A DNA stretch of 44,091 bases from an uncultured Muribaculaceae bacterium (GTDB taxonomy: Bacteria > Bacteroidota > Bacteroidia > Bacteroidales > Muribaculaceae), in the NCBI GenBank assembly GCA_910589055.1, contig CAJURN010000002.1, positions 1-44,091 of the forward strand. The letters run 5' to 3'. Positions 15,101 to 22,011 of this stretch are shown piece by piece; position 1 is the stretch's first letter, and the number at the start of each line of letters is the position of its first letter. The notes beneath the pieces were generated by a model. The model searched no databases. It had not been told where the DNA came from and saw nothing but the letters and a program-made list of their open reading frames with translations. The position numbers were made by a program, and so were the translations under genes.

Positions 15101-16417
15101 ATGGATACCTCTAAAATCATTCCTTCCCATGCGATAGCCGATTGGCTGTTGGGGCTTATAGAAAAATTTCTCGCCGCCTTCGGGCTCGAACGTTTCAAAT
15201 CCGTTGAGGAGTGGATTTATGCCGCCGTTGTAATTGCGGTATCATTCGCCGTAGGCTGGATTGTGAAAACCTTGTTGCTGTGGGGATTGCGTAAGGCCGT
15301 GGCTCTGCGCCACAATTCTTTCGGCGAAGAACTTCTCAAGCTCAGGACAATGGCTCATTGCAGCCATATAGTGCCGCCGTTGGTATTCCTCGCCTTCATT
15401 CCCTTTGCCTTCACTTCGGGCAGTAAAATACTCATCGTGCTCGAACGCGTGGCATGGATTTACGTGCTCGTGGCGCTCGGCATAGGACTGTCGGCTGTGA
15501 TCTCGTTTGCTTACTATCATTATAATGTACATCGCAACACAAAGAATCTTCCGCTCCAGGGCGTGCGCAATCTTGCCGTGGGTATAGTGTGGATTATCAT
15601 CACCATCGTTGCCGTGTCGGTGGCCTTCGATAAATCGCCGGCTACACTGCTTGCCGGATTGGGCGCCTTTGCGGCAGCCTTGATGCTTGTGTTCCGCGAC
15701 AGTATTCTCGGTTTTGTGGCCGGAATACAGATGTCGCAGAACGATATGCTTCATGTGGGCGACTGGATTGTCGTGCCCTCAACGATTGCCAACGGTACGG
15801 TTATCGACGTTTCCCTCACGGCTGTGAAGGTGCAGAACTGGGACAATACAATCGTGACCGTGCCTCCTTACACGCTCGTATCCACCTGCCTGCAGAACTA
15901 CCGCGGAATGAAGGACAGCGGCGCCCGAAGGATTGTGAAGGATTTTGTTATTGACGTAACCACCATCAAACCTCTCGACGGTGTTGCCGTTGACGCGCTT
16001 GTGGCGAAGTATCCGATGATAAAGACTTTTGTCGACAATCTCCGCGCCGCGGGCAAGACCGAGTGCAACAACGGCGGTACGGTTGCAGTCAACGGTACTC
16101 TCCAGACCAACCTTGGCCTTTACCGAGCCTACATAAGCCAGTATATCTACGACAGCCCCGATTTCAGCAAGGAGCAGCAGTTGCTTGTGCGCCTGATGGA
16201 TCCCGTGGAATCCGGAATACCTCTGGAGATTTATTGCTTCACCAGCACAACCGACTGGGAAAAGTACGAGGCAATACAGAGTGCGCTTATGGAGCATGTG
16301 GCTACAACTCTTGCCGATTTCGGCCTGTCAATCTACGCTCTCGGCGAGGAAACCATCGACATCAACACTCCCACGGCCAAATCCACTGCCAAGATAGCTC
16401 CGCAGGCTCAGGCGTAA
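15101..16417 (+). CDS. MscS-family mechanosensitive channel, YbdG-like
   Basis: Inner-membrane channel releasing solutes on hypo-osmotic shock. The chosen start (ATG 15101, 438 aa) begins MDTSKIIPSHAIADWLLG, the usual YbdG-like N-terminus; the longer frame from a TTG at 14999 adds 34 uncharacteristic residues. Several hydrophobic helices fill the first 190 residues. The pore helix region follows with LLAGLGAFAAALMLVFRDSILGF, then the MscS beta domain starting near HVGDWIVVPS. The protein is longer than classic MscS and lacks the paddle-free short form, so it is closer to YbdG/MscM. It converges with the phage-like cassette and overlaps its last gene by 10 bp. Confidence 0.92.
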   Translation: MDTSKIIPSHAIADWLLGLIEKFLAAFGLERFKSVEEWIYAAVVIAVSFAVGWIVKTLLLWGLRKAVALRHNSFGEELLKLRTMAHCSHIVPPLVFLAFIPFAFTSGSKILIVLERVAWIYVLVALGIGLSAVISFAYYHYNVHRNTKNLPLQGVRNLAVGIVWIIITIVAVSVAFDKSPATLLAGLGAFAAALMLVFRDSILGFVAGIQMSQNDMLHVGDWIVVPSTIANGTVIDVSLTAVKVQNWDNTIVTVPPYTLVSTCLQNYRGMKDSGARRIVKDFVIDVTTIKPLDGVAVDALVAKYPMIKTFVDNLRAAGKTECNNGGTVAVNGTLQTNLGLYRAYISQYIYDSPDFSKEQQLLVRLMDPVESGIPLEIYCFTSTTDWEKYEAIQSALMEHVATTLADFGLSIYALGEETIDINTPTAKSTAKIAPQAQA

Positions 16418-16881
16418 TACGCAGCATTGCGCCTGAAAGGCTTCGGAACGCCACCGACTGTCTCTCGGGCAGCCTCGATGGCGCGGGAATAGTCGAGGTC
16501 GTGACGGCGGGCAAGTTCGCCCTCCCCGGCGGCCAGCCATGCCACGCGGAAGATGCCTGCGGTGACGGCTGTCTCCAAGGCCTGGCGGAAAAGTCCGCTG
16601 TCGGCAGGTTCGTATCCCTGAGCTGTCTCAAGTTCGAGAATATCGCCGTCGGCATCACTGATATTGCTGCCTGAAACGATTGGAATCAGGTCAATCAGCA
16701 CGCATCCGAAAATGTCCCTCGCCACACGGCGCAGGGATTTTTCGTTTGCCCGGCAGAGAATCGCGGGGCGGGAAGCAACGCCTGTCGGGTTATCTGACCC
16801 GGCGGAGCGGGTTGCGGCGTGCAGAGCGGTCAGGGCATACACGCCGTCGATAATTGAAGTAAGGGAAAGTGCGGTTTTCAT
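16408..16881 (-). CDS. Last gene of the phage-head-like cassette, unknown protein
   Basis: I do not recognise this 157-residue protein. It begins MKTALSLTSIIDGVYALTAL, then a basic segment (RANEKSLRRVARDIFGCVLIDLIP) and a mostly helical C-terminal half with FRQALETAVTAGIFRVAWLAAGEG. There is no clear signal peptide. Its place at the end of a cassette with portal-like and capsid-like genes, its size and its mixed helical character fit a head-completion or connector protein, but this is inference from position. It starts 5 nt after the stop of the preceding gene. Its stop lies inside the end of the convergent channel gene. Confidence 0.7.
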   Translation of the reverse strand: MKTALSLTSIIDGVYALTALHAATRSAGSDNPTGVASRPAILCRANEKSLRRVARDIFGCVLIDLIPIVSGSNISDADGDILELETAQGYEPADSGLFRQALETAVTAGIFRVAWLAAGEGELARRHDLDYSRAIEAARETVGGVPKPFRRNAAYYA

Positions 16882-16885
16882 GGTA

Positions 16886-17311
16886 TCAAACGGGAATTAG
16901 GGTGATGTTGCGGCGCACGTGGGGGCGCAGAATACGCATGGCGGTGTCGGTGGTGAGATAGAAGCGCGACGGCCTGCGGAAATTGAGCACGAAGCTCAAT
17001 GCCTTGTTGAAGGGCAGATGGCGCGTTTCAATCTCATCTTTGACCTGACGGGCGAGTTCGAGCCATTCGTGTTGTCTCATGGGAGCGTCTTCGCGCAGGG
17101 TGTCGGTCTCAGAGGCGAAGATGCGACTGAGCACCTTTCGGGCGTGGTCGTAGGTGGCGAAGTGGCACGGCGGACGGCGGCTCAGAGCCATGTCCACGAC
17201 CTGACGTGCGGTAAGCGTCTCGCCGCGCTGTTGGCATGCACGGATTATTTCGAGACATATTTTCAGAAAATATTCGTTGCGTCGGCGGTTTATGTTATCT
17301 GTGTCTTTCAT
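16886..17311 (-). CDS. Phage-cassette protein, unknown, very basic and helical
   Basis: I do not recognise this 141-residue protein. It is rich in Arg (RRRNEYFLKICLEIIRACQQRG at the start, FRRPSRFYLTTDTAMRIL and RPHVRRN near the end). The first half suggests a helix-turn-helix-like fold with TARQVVDMALSRRPP. Its ATG overlaps the stop of the portal-like gene (ATGA), so the two are co-translated. A nucleic-acid-binding role is plausible from charge; in a packaging setting a small-terminase-like function could be imagined, but there is no large terminase in the window. Confidence 0.7.
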   Translation of the reverse strand: MKDTDNINRRRNEYFLKICLEIIRACQQRGETLTARQVVDMALSRRPPCHFATYDHARKVLSRIFASETDTLREDAPMRQHEWLELARQVKDEIETRHLPFNKALSFVLNFRRPSRFYLTTDTAMRILRPHVRRNITLIPV

Positions 17312-18642
17312 GATTTTACTGCTGAGGCTTTGCGGTCGCGTTCGGAGATAAAGGAAGTGAAAGTTTCAAAAATGTCGGAAAGGGCTATTGTGGCGTTGCG
17401 GATCTGATTGTCGTAGAGTTCGGCGCCTGTCGAGCCGGAAGTGCTGCGTCCCATCAGCGCGTCGCCCACGCCCGAGATATTCTCCAGAAGTTTCATCTGG
17501 AGCGAGAGAAGCTGGTATGCGCCGGAGTTGGCGCCCGATGTCACAATCTGTTGCGGCAGGACGTTGGAGCGGCCTGTGATTGGAATCACACCGTCGGCCA
17601 TGGCCCAGCAGAGCTGCACATCCTTCCAGTCGACGCCCTTTGGCAACTGGTCTTCCGGAAAGAGCAGAACGCCCTTGGCCGAGGAAGCCATGATGTGGTC
17701 GATCATCACGATAAGGCGGTTGATGTATCGCTGCTGGTCTATCACATCTTCCACGAAGGAGTGGATTTCGCCGTCGGTGAGCGGGTAGAGCTTGATGGCG
17801 AAGGGATGGCTGCCGTGGGCAAACGGGGAGTCGAAACTGTCGAGCACGCTGCCATCGGGAGCGAAGAAGCGGCAGCGCCACTTGAAGCCCAGGCGGTAGG
17901 CTCCGGAATCCGCACTTTCGCCATCTTCCGGCTCCACAGCGTCGAAAGTCCACACTTCCGCCACGCGGCACTTGTCGGGATGTCCGCCCGAGAGAAAACT
18001 CTCCGAAAGGTCGGCGCGGCCAAGTGCTCCCGACGATGCCGCAAAGCCACTGTGCGCGTTGCCGTTTTCCACGTCGTAGATTCGCCGCAGGCGGGTGGCC
18101 TTGGTGCGGTCGCCTCCGGCAAAGCGGTTGATAAGCTCGGCAACGGTCATTTCATGAATCATGCCGATAAGCTCGATATCCCAGCCGCGCGGGTCTTTGT
18201 ACGGATTCACGAAAAACATTCTCGGGTCAACGTTGTCAATCCATACCCCGGTGCCGTTGAAGCGGCGCTCGCTCACGATTTTCTGCACGGCACAGCCCGA
18301 AATCAGAAATTCCTCAAGCAGGCGGCTGTCAAGCTCGCTGAGGCAGTTGGCCTGCGCTATTGCCTTGTTCTTTCCGGAATAGAGAGCCGTCTCGGCGCTG
18401 ATGGTGCGGTAGCGCCCCACGATGGTCTTCACGAGCTGGCGTATCAGGTTGTTGACGTAAGGTCTCTTTCCCGAGCGCCGCAGCAGGTCTTCCTCGCGGC
18501 AGGGATTGCCGTCGGTGTCGGCCACGATGTCGCACCACTGGTCGCCGTAGGTGTAGTTCTTGTATCGTGTCCGTCGGGAGCGGAAGTCTGCCGCTCCCGC
18601 CCATGCGGCTTTGGCGGCTTCGAAGATATGTGTGTCTTGCAT
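17308..18642 (-). CDS. Phage portal-like protein
   Basis: At 444 residues it is within the usual size of podovirus-type portals. Portal-like features: an N-terminal YKNYTYGDQW segment (about 27-36), SGKRPYVNNLIRQLVKTIVGRYR near 56-79, VDPRMFFVNPYKDPRGWDIELIG near 138-161, and the long-helix region YINRLIVMIDHIMASSAKGVLLFPED near 310-335. The C-terminal part contains GVGDALMGRSTSGSTGAEL, common in the clip/stem-to-wing region. In phages the portal is the dodecameric ring through which DNA is packaged. The reading frame is intact, with a 4-nt gap after the adaptor-like gene. Normally the portal precedes the capsid gene; here it follows it. Confidence 0.82.
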   Translation of the reverse strand: MQDTHIFEAAKAAWAGAADFRSRRTRYKNYTYGDQWCDIVADTDGNPCREEDLLRRSGKRPYVNNLIRQLVKTIVGRYRTISAETALYSGKNKAIAQANCLSELDSRLLEEFLISGCAVQKIVSERRFNGTGVWIDNVDPRMFFVNPYKDPRGWDIELIGMIHEMTVAELINRFAGGDRTKATRLRRIYDVENGNAHSGFAASSGALGRADLSESFLSGGHPDKCRVAEVWTFDAVEPEDGESADSGAYRLGFKWRCRFFAPDGSVLDSFDSPFAHGSHPFAIKLYPLTDGEIHSFVEDVIDQQRYINRLIVMIDHIMASSAKGVLLFPEDQLPKGVDWKDVQLCWAMADGVIPITGRSNVLPQQIVTSGANSGAYQLLSLQMKLLENISGVGDALMGRSTSGSTGAELYDNQIRNATIALSDIFETFTSFISERDRKASAVKS

Positions 18643-18646
18643 GGTA

Positions 18647-19183
18647 TCAGTCGATTATTTGAGGTGAGGGTAGTGCCGAATCGTCAAGTATATAGAGGTC
18701 GGGACCTGGGTCGGTGACTGCAATCACCGATTGCGCTTTTCCTGCGCCGGGCCACGCATGTACCTTGCCGTCGGCCGAAAGCACGGCCACGGGAGTTTCC
18801 TCCGTCGCCGCCGTGTAGGGATTCATCTGCAATGCCGCCACACGTCTGTATTCGGATGCCGGTAGCACCGGTGCGGCACATCGCCAGTTGTCCATCGTCA
18901 CCGAGAATACCCGTCGGCAATTGTCGGGCAGCGTGAGTATCGCGCCCTTGAAGTCGTACATCGTCGTGAGCAATACGCTGGCACTGATGTCTTCGGGTGC
19001 AAGCTGGCGGAGTTCTCCTGTGTCGAGCAGGTCGAGATACCATTTGCGGGCGTCGGCAAGCAGAATCTCGTCCACTTCCAGGCCGTCGGTACGTTCTATC
19101 GAACAGTCCGCCCGGGAGTGCCCGAGTCCGCCGGCCACGCGGCGGAGCTCAAGCATTTCCGTTTTGGTAAGGGTCACTTTCAT
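18647..19183 (-). CDS. Adaptor-like phage protein (head-tail connector candidate)
   Basis: A 178-residue protein starting at the ATG that overlaps the capsid-gene stop (ATGA at 19183-19180); the longer open frame upstream of it runs inside the capsid gene and is not real. An N-terminal helical part (TEMLELRRVAGGLG, DEILLADARKWYLDLLDTG) leads to a beta-rich C-terminal half (YDFKGAILTLPDNCRRVFSV, WPGAGKAQSVIAVTDPGPDLYIL). This layout recalls the connector proteins of short-tailed phages that sit beneath the portal. The match is by pattern only. Position between capsid and portal genes supports a head-related role. Confidence 0.72.
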   Translation of the reverse strand: MKVTLTKTEMLELRRVAGGLGHSRADCSIERTDGLEVDEILLADARKWYLDLLDTGELRQLAPEDISASVLLTTMYDFKGAILTLPDNCRRVFSVTMDNWRCAAPVLPASEYRRVAALQMNPYTAATEETPVAVLSADGKVHAWPGAGKAQSVIAVTDPGPDLYILDDSALPSPQIID

Positions 19184-20454
19184 TTCGCAACTACACGGAT
19201 GTGGGCGTCGGGATAGCGCAGCACAAGGCAGGAAGCCTCGGTGAGCACAACGGCATCGGTGTTGCGCTGGCCCGAACGACGGAGGTCGAGCATCTCGGTG
19301 TGGAAAGGCACGTGGACATACTTTGTCATATAGTCCGGGTCGAGAATCATGCCGTCGTCCTGATGGCCGCACTGGTCGAAGATTTCGGAATGGATCACGT
19401 AGAGCGAGCCGAAGTTGGAACGGATTTCCTTGAATTCGATACCCCACTTGGTGAAGGTTTCGCCTGCGCTCACATTCTTGGTGTAGCTCAGCTTGCTCAG
19501 TTTCTCGATAAGCCCGGTTCCGGCAATGAGAATCTTGCGCTTGGAGCCTGCGTTGCCGGTGAAGGCCATCGCGCAGATGTCGATGAGCGTTCCGTCGTCG
19601 AATTTGCTGAAATCGGCCTCGAAAGTACGCGAGGTCTGATACCAGATACCGCCGGTGAGGAAGATGTTCTCGTTCTTGGCGGGGTCGAACATCACGGCAC
19701 GGCGGCCGAAGAGGAAGTTCTTCTCCATGCCAAGGCGCATGTCGATGATTGCGGCTTCTTCCTGGTCGGAGAAGTTCCAGCCCACTTCCTTGCGTGCGAT
19801 TTTTGCCATGGTGCTCTGTTCGACCTGCATCTTGAAAATCTGGCAATTGTTGAAGTCCTTGCGCGGAAGAGCCGAGAACTGTGCCGTCTGCACGTCAAGC
19901 TCGGTGGCCGCGCGCCCCATGCGGATGAGCTTGCTTCCGGCAGGGATGGCCGGAGTGGTGATGCCCGTACCTCCGGCCCAGTTCATCACCGCACCTGCGG
20001 CAGGAGCCACTTCAAGGCCGCCTGTGTCGGGCTTGCTCACAACATAGAGCACAAGGGGTCCGTCGGGGAGTCCGCTTGATGCGTCAGCCGTCACGGCAGG
20101 CACGAGTATCGTTTCCGAAACGTCGAAGATGGCATCGTCGTCGGTCTTGAGGATGTGGGTGTAAAGGCTGTCGGATTTCTTTGTGCCGATACCGCCTGCG
20201 AAGTCCTCCGAAACCGTGGTCTCGGTCTTCTTCGTGTCAACGGAATAATACTCCACTGTCATTGATTTGCACGCTCGCGAGGCTGCGCAGCGCGAAAGCT
20301 GGTCGATGGGTGTCGACATCGGGCGCACCTTCACGATGCGTTCGTCGATAGAGTTCTGAAGCAGTCCGGGAGCGGCCTGGTTGATAAGTTCGGTTGTAAG
20401 CGGAGTGCGTACTACGTGTTTGCCGCCACCGGCGCCATTGATTACATTGCTCAT
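19180..20454 (-). CDS. Phage major-capsid-like protein
   Basis: A 424-residue protein resembling major capsid proteins of Bacteroidales phages. Points in favour: the N-terminal arm IDERIVKVRPMSTPIDQLSR (about 37-56), SMTVEYYSVDTKKTET, the mid region FSDQEEAAIIDMRLGMEKNFLFG, RAVMFDPAKNENIFLTGGIW, a KRKILIAGTGLIEKLS strand, and the C-terminal YVIHSEIFDQCGHQDDGMILDPDYM. In a virus it would form the icosahedral shell. The frame is intact with no decay. It starts at ATG 20454, downstream of a MITE-like insertion that separates it from the first cassette gene. Codon use looks like that of neighbours, suggesting long residence. Confidence 0.82.
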   Translation of the reverse strand: MSNVINGAGGGKHVVRTPLTTELINQAAPGLLQNSIDERIVKVRPMSTPIDQLSRCAASRACKSMTVEYYSVDTKKTETTVSEDFAGGIGTKKSDSLYTHILKTDDDAIFDVSETILVPAVTADASSGLPDGPLVLYVVSKPDTGGLEVAPAAGAVMNWAGGTGITTPAIPAGSKLIRMGRAATELDVQTAQFSALPRKDFNNCQIFKMQVEQSTMAKIARKEVGWNFSDQEEAAIIDMRLGMEKNFLFGRRAVMFDPAKNENIFLTGGIWYQTSRTFEADFSKFDDGTLIDICAMAFTGNAGSKRKILIAGTGLIEKLSKLSYTKNVSAGETFTKWGIEFKEIRSNFGSLYVIHSEIFDQCGHQDDGMILDPDYMTKYVHVPFHTEMLDLRRSGQRNTDAVVLTEASCLVLRYPDAHIRVVAK

Positions 20455-20502
20455 AGTGATTAGAAATTTATAAGATTAAGGGATTAAAGATTAAAGGATT
20501 TT

Positions 20503-20668
20503 TAGAAACTGTTTGAATTTATGTGATATAGATTTTGAGAGATATTGTCAGATGGATTTTTTCTTGCGATGAGGGCGTGTGGCAGTAGCCACTCAACCGA
20601 AGAGCATGAAAAAAGACGCTGACAAGAGCCTCAAAAGCATAGAAGGATAAATTTTAAACAGTTTCTTA
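20503..20668. mobile_element. MITE-like element of about 165 bp
   Basis: Imperfect terminal inverted repeats of 20-22 bp bound the element: 20503-20522 (core AGAAACTGTTTGAATTTAT) and 20647-20668 (reverse complement core AGAAACTGTTTAAAATTTAT). It holds no gene; an internal stem GTGGC/GCCAC lies near 20578-20591. It sits between the scaffold-like and capsid-like genes, and its right end supplies the TAA stop (20668-20666) of the scaffold-like gene. No target duplication was resolved. A GGATTAAAG-type repeat abuts its left end (20472-20500). Confidence 0.65.
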
Positions 20669-21031
20669 GAACCGTTCGCCCCAGAAGCTGCCGCTCAGGT
20701 GTGAGAGGAAATTGGGATAGGGACGGCGTGGGTCTTCGTCGGGGATGTCGAGGTCGGGCTGGAACATCGCAGGCTCCTGCCGCAGTGGCGTCTCGGGCTT
20801 TTCCTTAGCCGCAGGTGCGTCGGGAGTTTCTTCGTTGACTTCGGGGTTTTCAACATTCTGCGATGGTTTCAGCAACTCCCGAAGCAATTCCTCGGGATTG
20901 CTACCCTCAGCCACGGCAGCGAGGATATGCGCCGTCTCAGGATTGTTGCTGATGGCCTCAAGCAACTTCCGGTTCTCGTCGCTGCCGTAGTAGGGCGGGG
21001 GAGTGGGTGAAGATGTTGGTGTGTTTGTCAT
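20666..21031 (-). CDS. Acidic proline-rich first gene of the cassette, scaffold-like
   Basis: A 121-residue protein directly upstream of the capsid-like gene. It is Pro/Glu-rich and probably mostly disordered: a PTSSPTPPPYYG start, a helical part (NRKLLEAISNNPETAHILAAVAEG, LLRELLKPS), a charged linker and a conserved-looking end (PYPNFLSHLSGSFWGERF). Capsid scaffolds are often short, acidic, helical and encoded next to the capsid gene, so this role is suggested but unproven. The stop codon lies within the right end of the MITE-like element, so the C-terminus may have been changed or truncated by the insertion. Confidence 0.68.
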   Translation of the reverse strand: MTNTPTSSPTPPPYYGSDENRKLLEAISNNPETAHILAAVAEGSNPEELLRELLKPSQNVENPEVNEETPDAPAAKEKPETPLRQEPAMFQPDLDIPDEDPRRPYPNFLSHLSGSFWGERF

Positions 21032-21067
21032 AGTGTTGGATTAAGTTGTTCTTGAAGTTTGACAACG

Positions 21068-21075
21068 CAAAGTTA
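21068..21075 (-). promoter_or_regulatory. -7 box of the phage-head-like cassette
   Basis: Minus strand TAACTTTG, 37 bp upstream of the first cassette gene, predicts a leader of about 30 nt. A TTTG lies 26 bp further upstream, slightly beyond the usual spacing. A host-type promoter implies expression by the normal cell sigma factor. Confidence 0.5.
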
Positions 21076-21097
21076 AATTGAATTTTGACAATAAAAC

Positions 21098-21910
21098 ATG
21101 ACAAAATACAATTTAATGAAATTTAAGATTTCTCCATTTCGAACTTTGAAGCACCCCGTCGTGTTTTATTTACGTAAGATTCAAATGTTTATCACCATTA
21201 TGCAGCGCGGAAAATTTTTTGAGAATATTTTGCCTGAGATTATGAGAGTCACGGTTCTCGTAGTCTCGGTGGTGCTCATCGCATTGATTTCTGTTGACAC
21301 ATTCAGCGACTCGGCCGATTTTCTGAGGCGCATAGGCCTGTACAGCCGCTTCCAGACGTGGATATGCTTCATCTACATGGCCGACTTCTTCGTTGAGCTC
21401 TTCGCCGCCCAACATCGCACCCGCTACTTCCTCACCCATCTCCTCTACCTCATCATATCCATCCCTTATTCGCTTATAATCAGCCGACTCGGAATCCATG
21501 TGGGCGATACCTTCGCCTACATCCTCCACTTCATGCCCACGGCGCGCGCAGCCGTAGCCCTGGCGATTGTGGTGAGCTACGTCTCGCGCAACAAAGTCAT
21601 AGGCCTCTTCGCATCCTATCTGAGCATGATGGTGCTCGTGGTATATTTTTCCTCGCTCCTGTTCTACTCCCGCGAGGGTGGGGGAGTCAATCCCGCCGTG
21701 ACCTCCTATTGGGTTTCACTGTGGTGGTGCCTTCTCCAGTCCACCACCCTCGGCGCATCCTTCTACGCCGTCACCGCCGTTGGCAAAGCCATAGCCATGG
21801 TTACCTCCGTGATGGGCGTGCTCATGTTCCCGCTCTTTACCGTCTACCTCTCCAGCATGGTAAAGAAATACCTCGCCTCCCACACCCTCCCCTCCAAAAA
21901 AAATTCATAA
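21098..21910 (+). CDS. Ion channel of the voltage-gated-like superfamily with atypical filter
   Basis: A 270-residue inner-membrane protein. Hydrophobic helices are seen around residues 47-65, 86-103, 111-127, 151-163 and 170-190, then a pore loop and a final helix (231-250), as in a six-helix cation channel subunit. The pore loop reads SLWWCLLQSTTLGASF (207-222): Thr-Thr-Leu-Gly-Ala replaces the potassium signature TVGYG. The S4 region has few regular positive charges, so voltage sensing is doubtful. Start is ATG 21098; ATG 21116 is an alternative. It is divergent from the phage-like cassette, with only 66 bp between the start codons. Confidence 0.78.
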   Translation: MTKYNLMKFKISPFRTLKHPVVFYLRKIQMFITIMQRGKFFENILPEIMRVTVLVVSVVLIALISVDTFSDSADFLRRIGLYSRFQTWICFIYMADFFVELFAAQHRTRYFLTHLLYLIISIPYSLIISRLGIHVGDTFAYILHFMPTARAAVALAIVVSYVSRNKVIGLFASYLSMMVLVVYFSSLLFYSREGGGVNPAVTSYWVSLWWCLLQSTTLGASFYAVTAVGKAIAMVTSVMGVLMFPLFTVYLSSMVKKYLASHTLPSKKNS

Positions 21911-22011
21911 ATCGAGCGAATGTGAAGATTTCTGTTGCGAGGTTTGCGACGGTTGTAAGTCCTTGATGGTATTTTTATTATCTTCGGGGCTTTAAATTAG
22001 CATTTTTTGAT

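Noticed and set aside
17551..18717. 388-codon plus-strand frame opposite the portal-like gene
   Set aside because: Shadow frame of a GC-rich gene; the minus-strand frame has the portal motifs, tight spacing and operon continuity.
19184..19846. Upstream extension of the adaptor-like gene inside the capsid gene
   Set aside because: The extension has a composition typical of an out-of-frame reading; the ATG at 19183 forms a normal ATGA overlap with the capsid stop.
16408..21031. Complete, inducible prophage
   Set aside because: No integrase, repressor, terminase, tail, lysis or replication genes and no attachment-site repeats were found in or beside the cassette.
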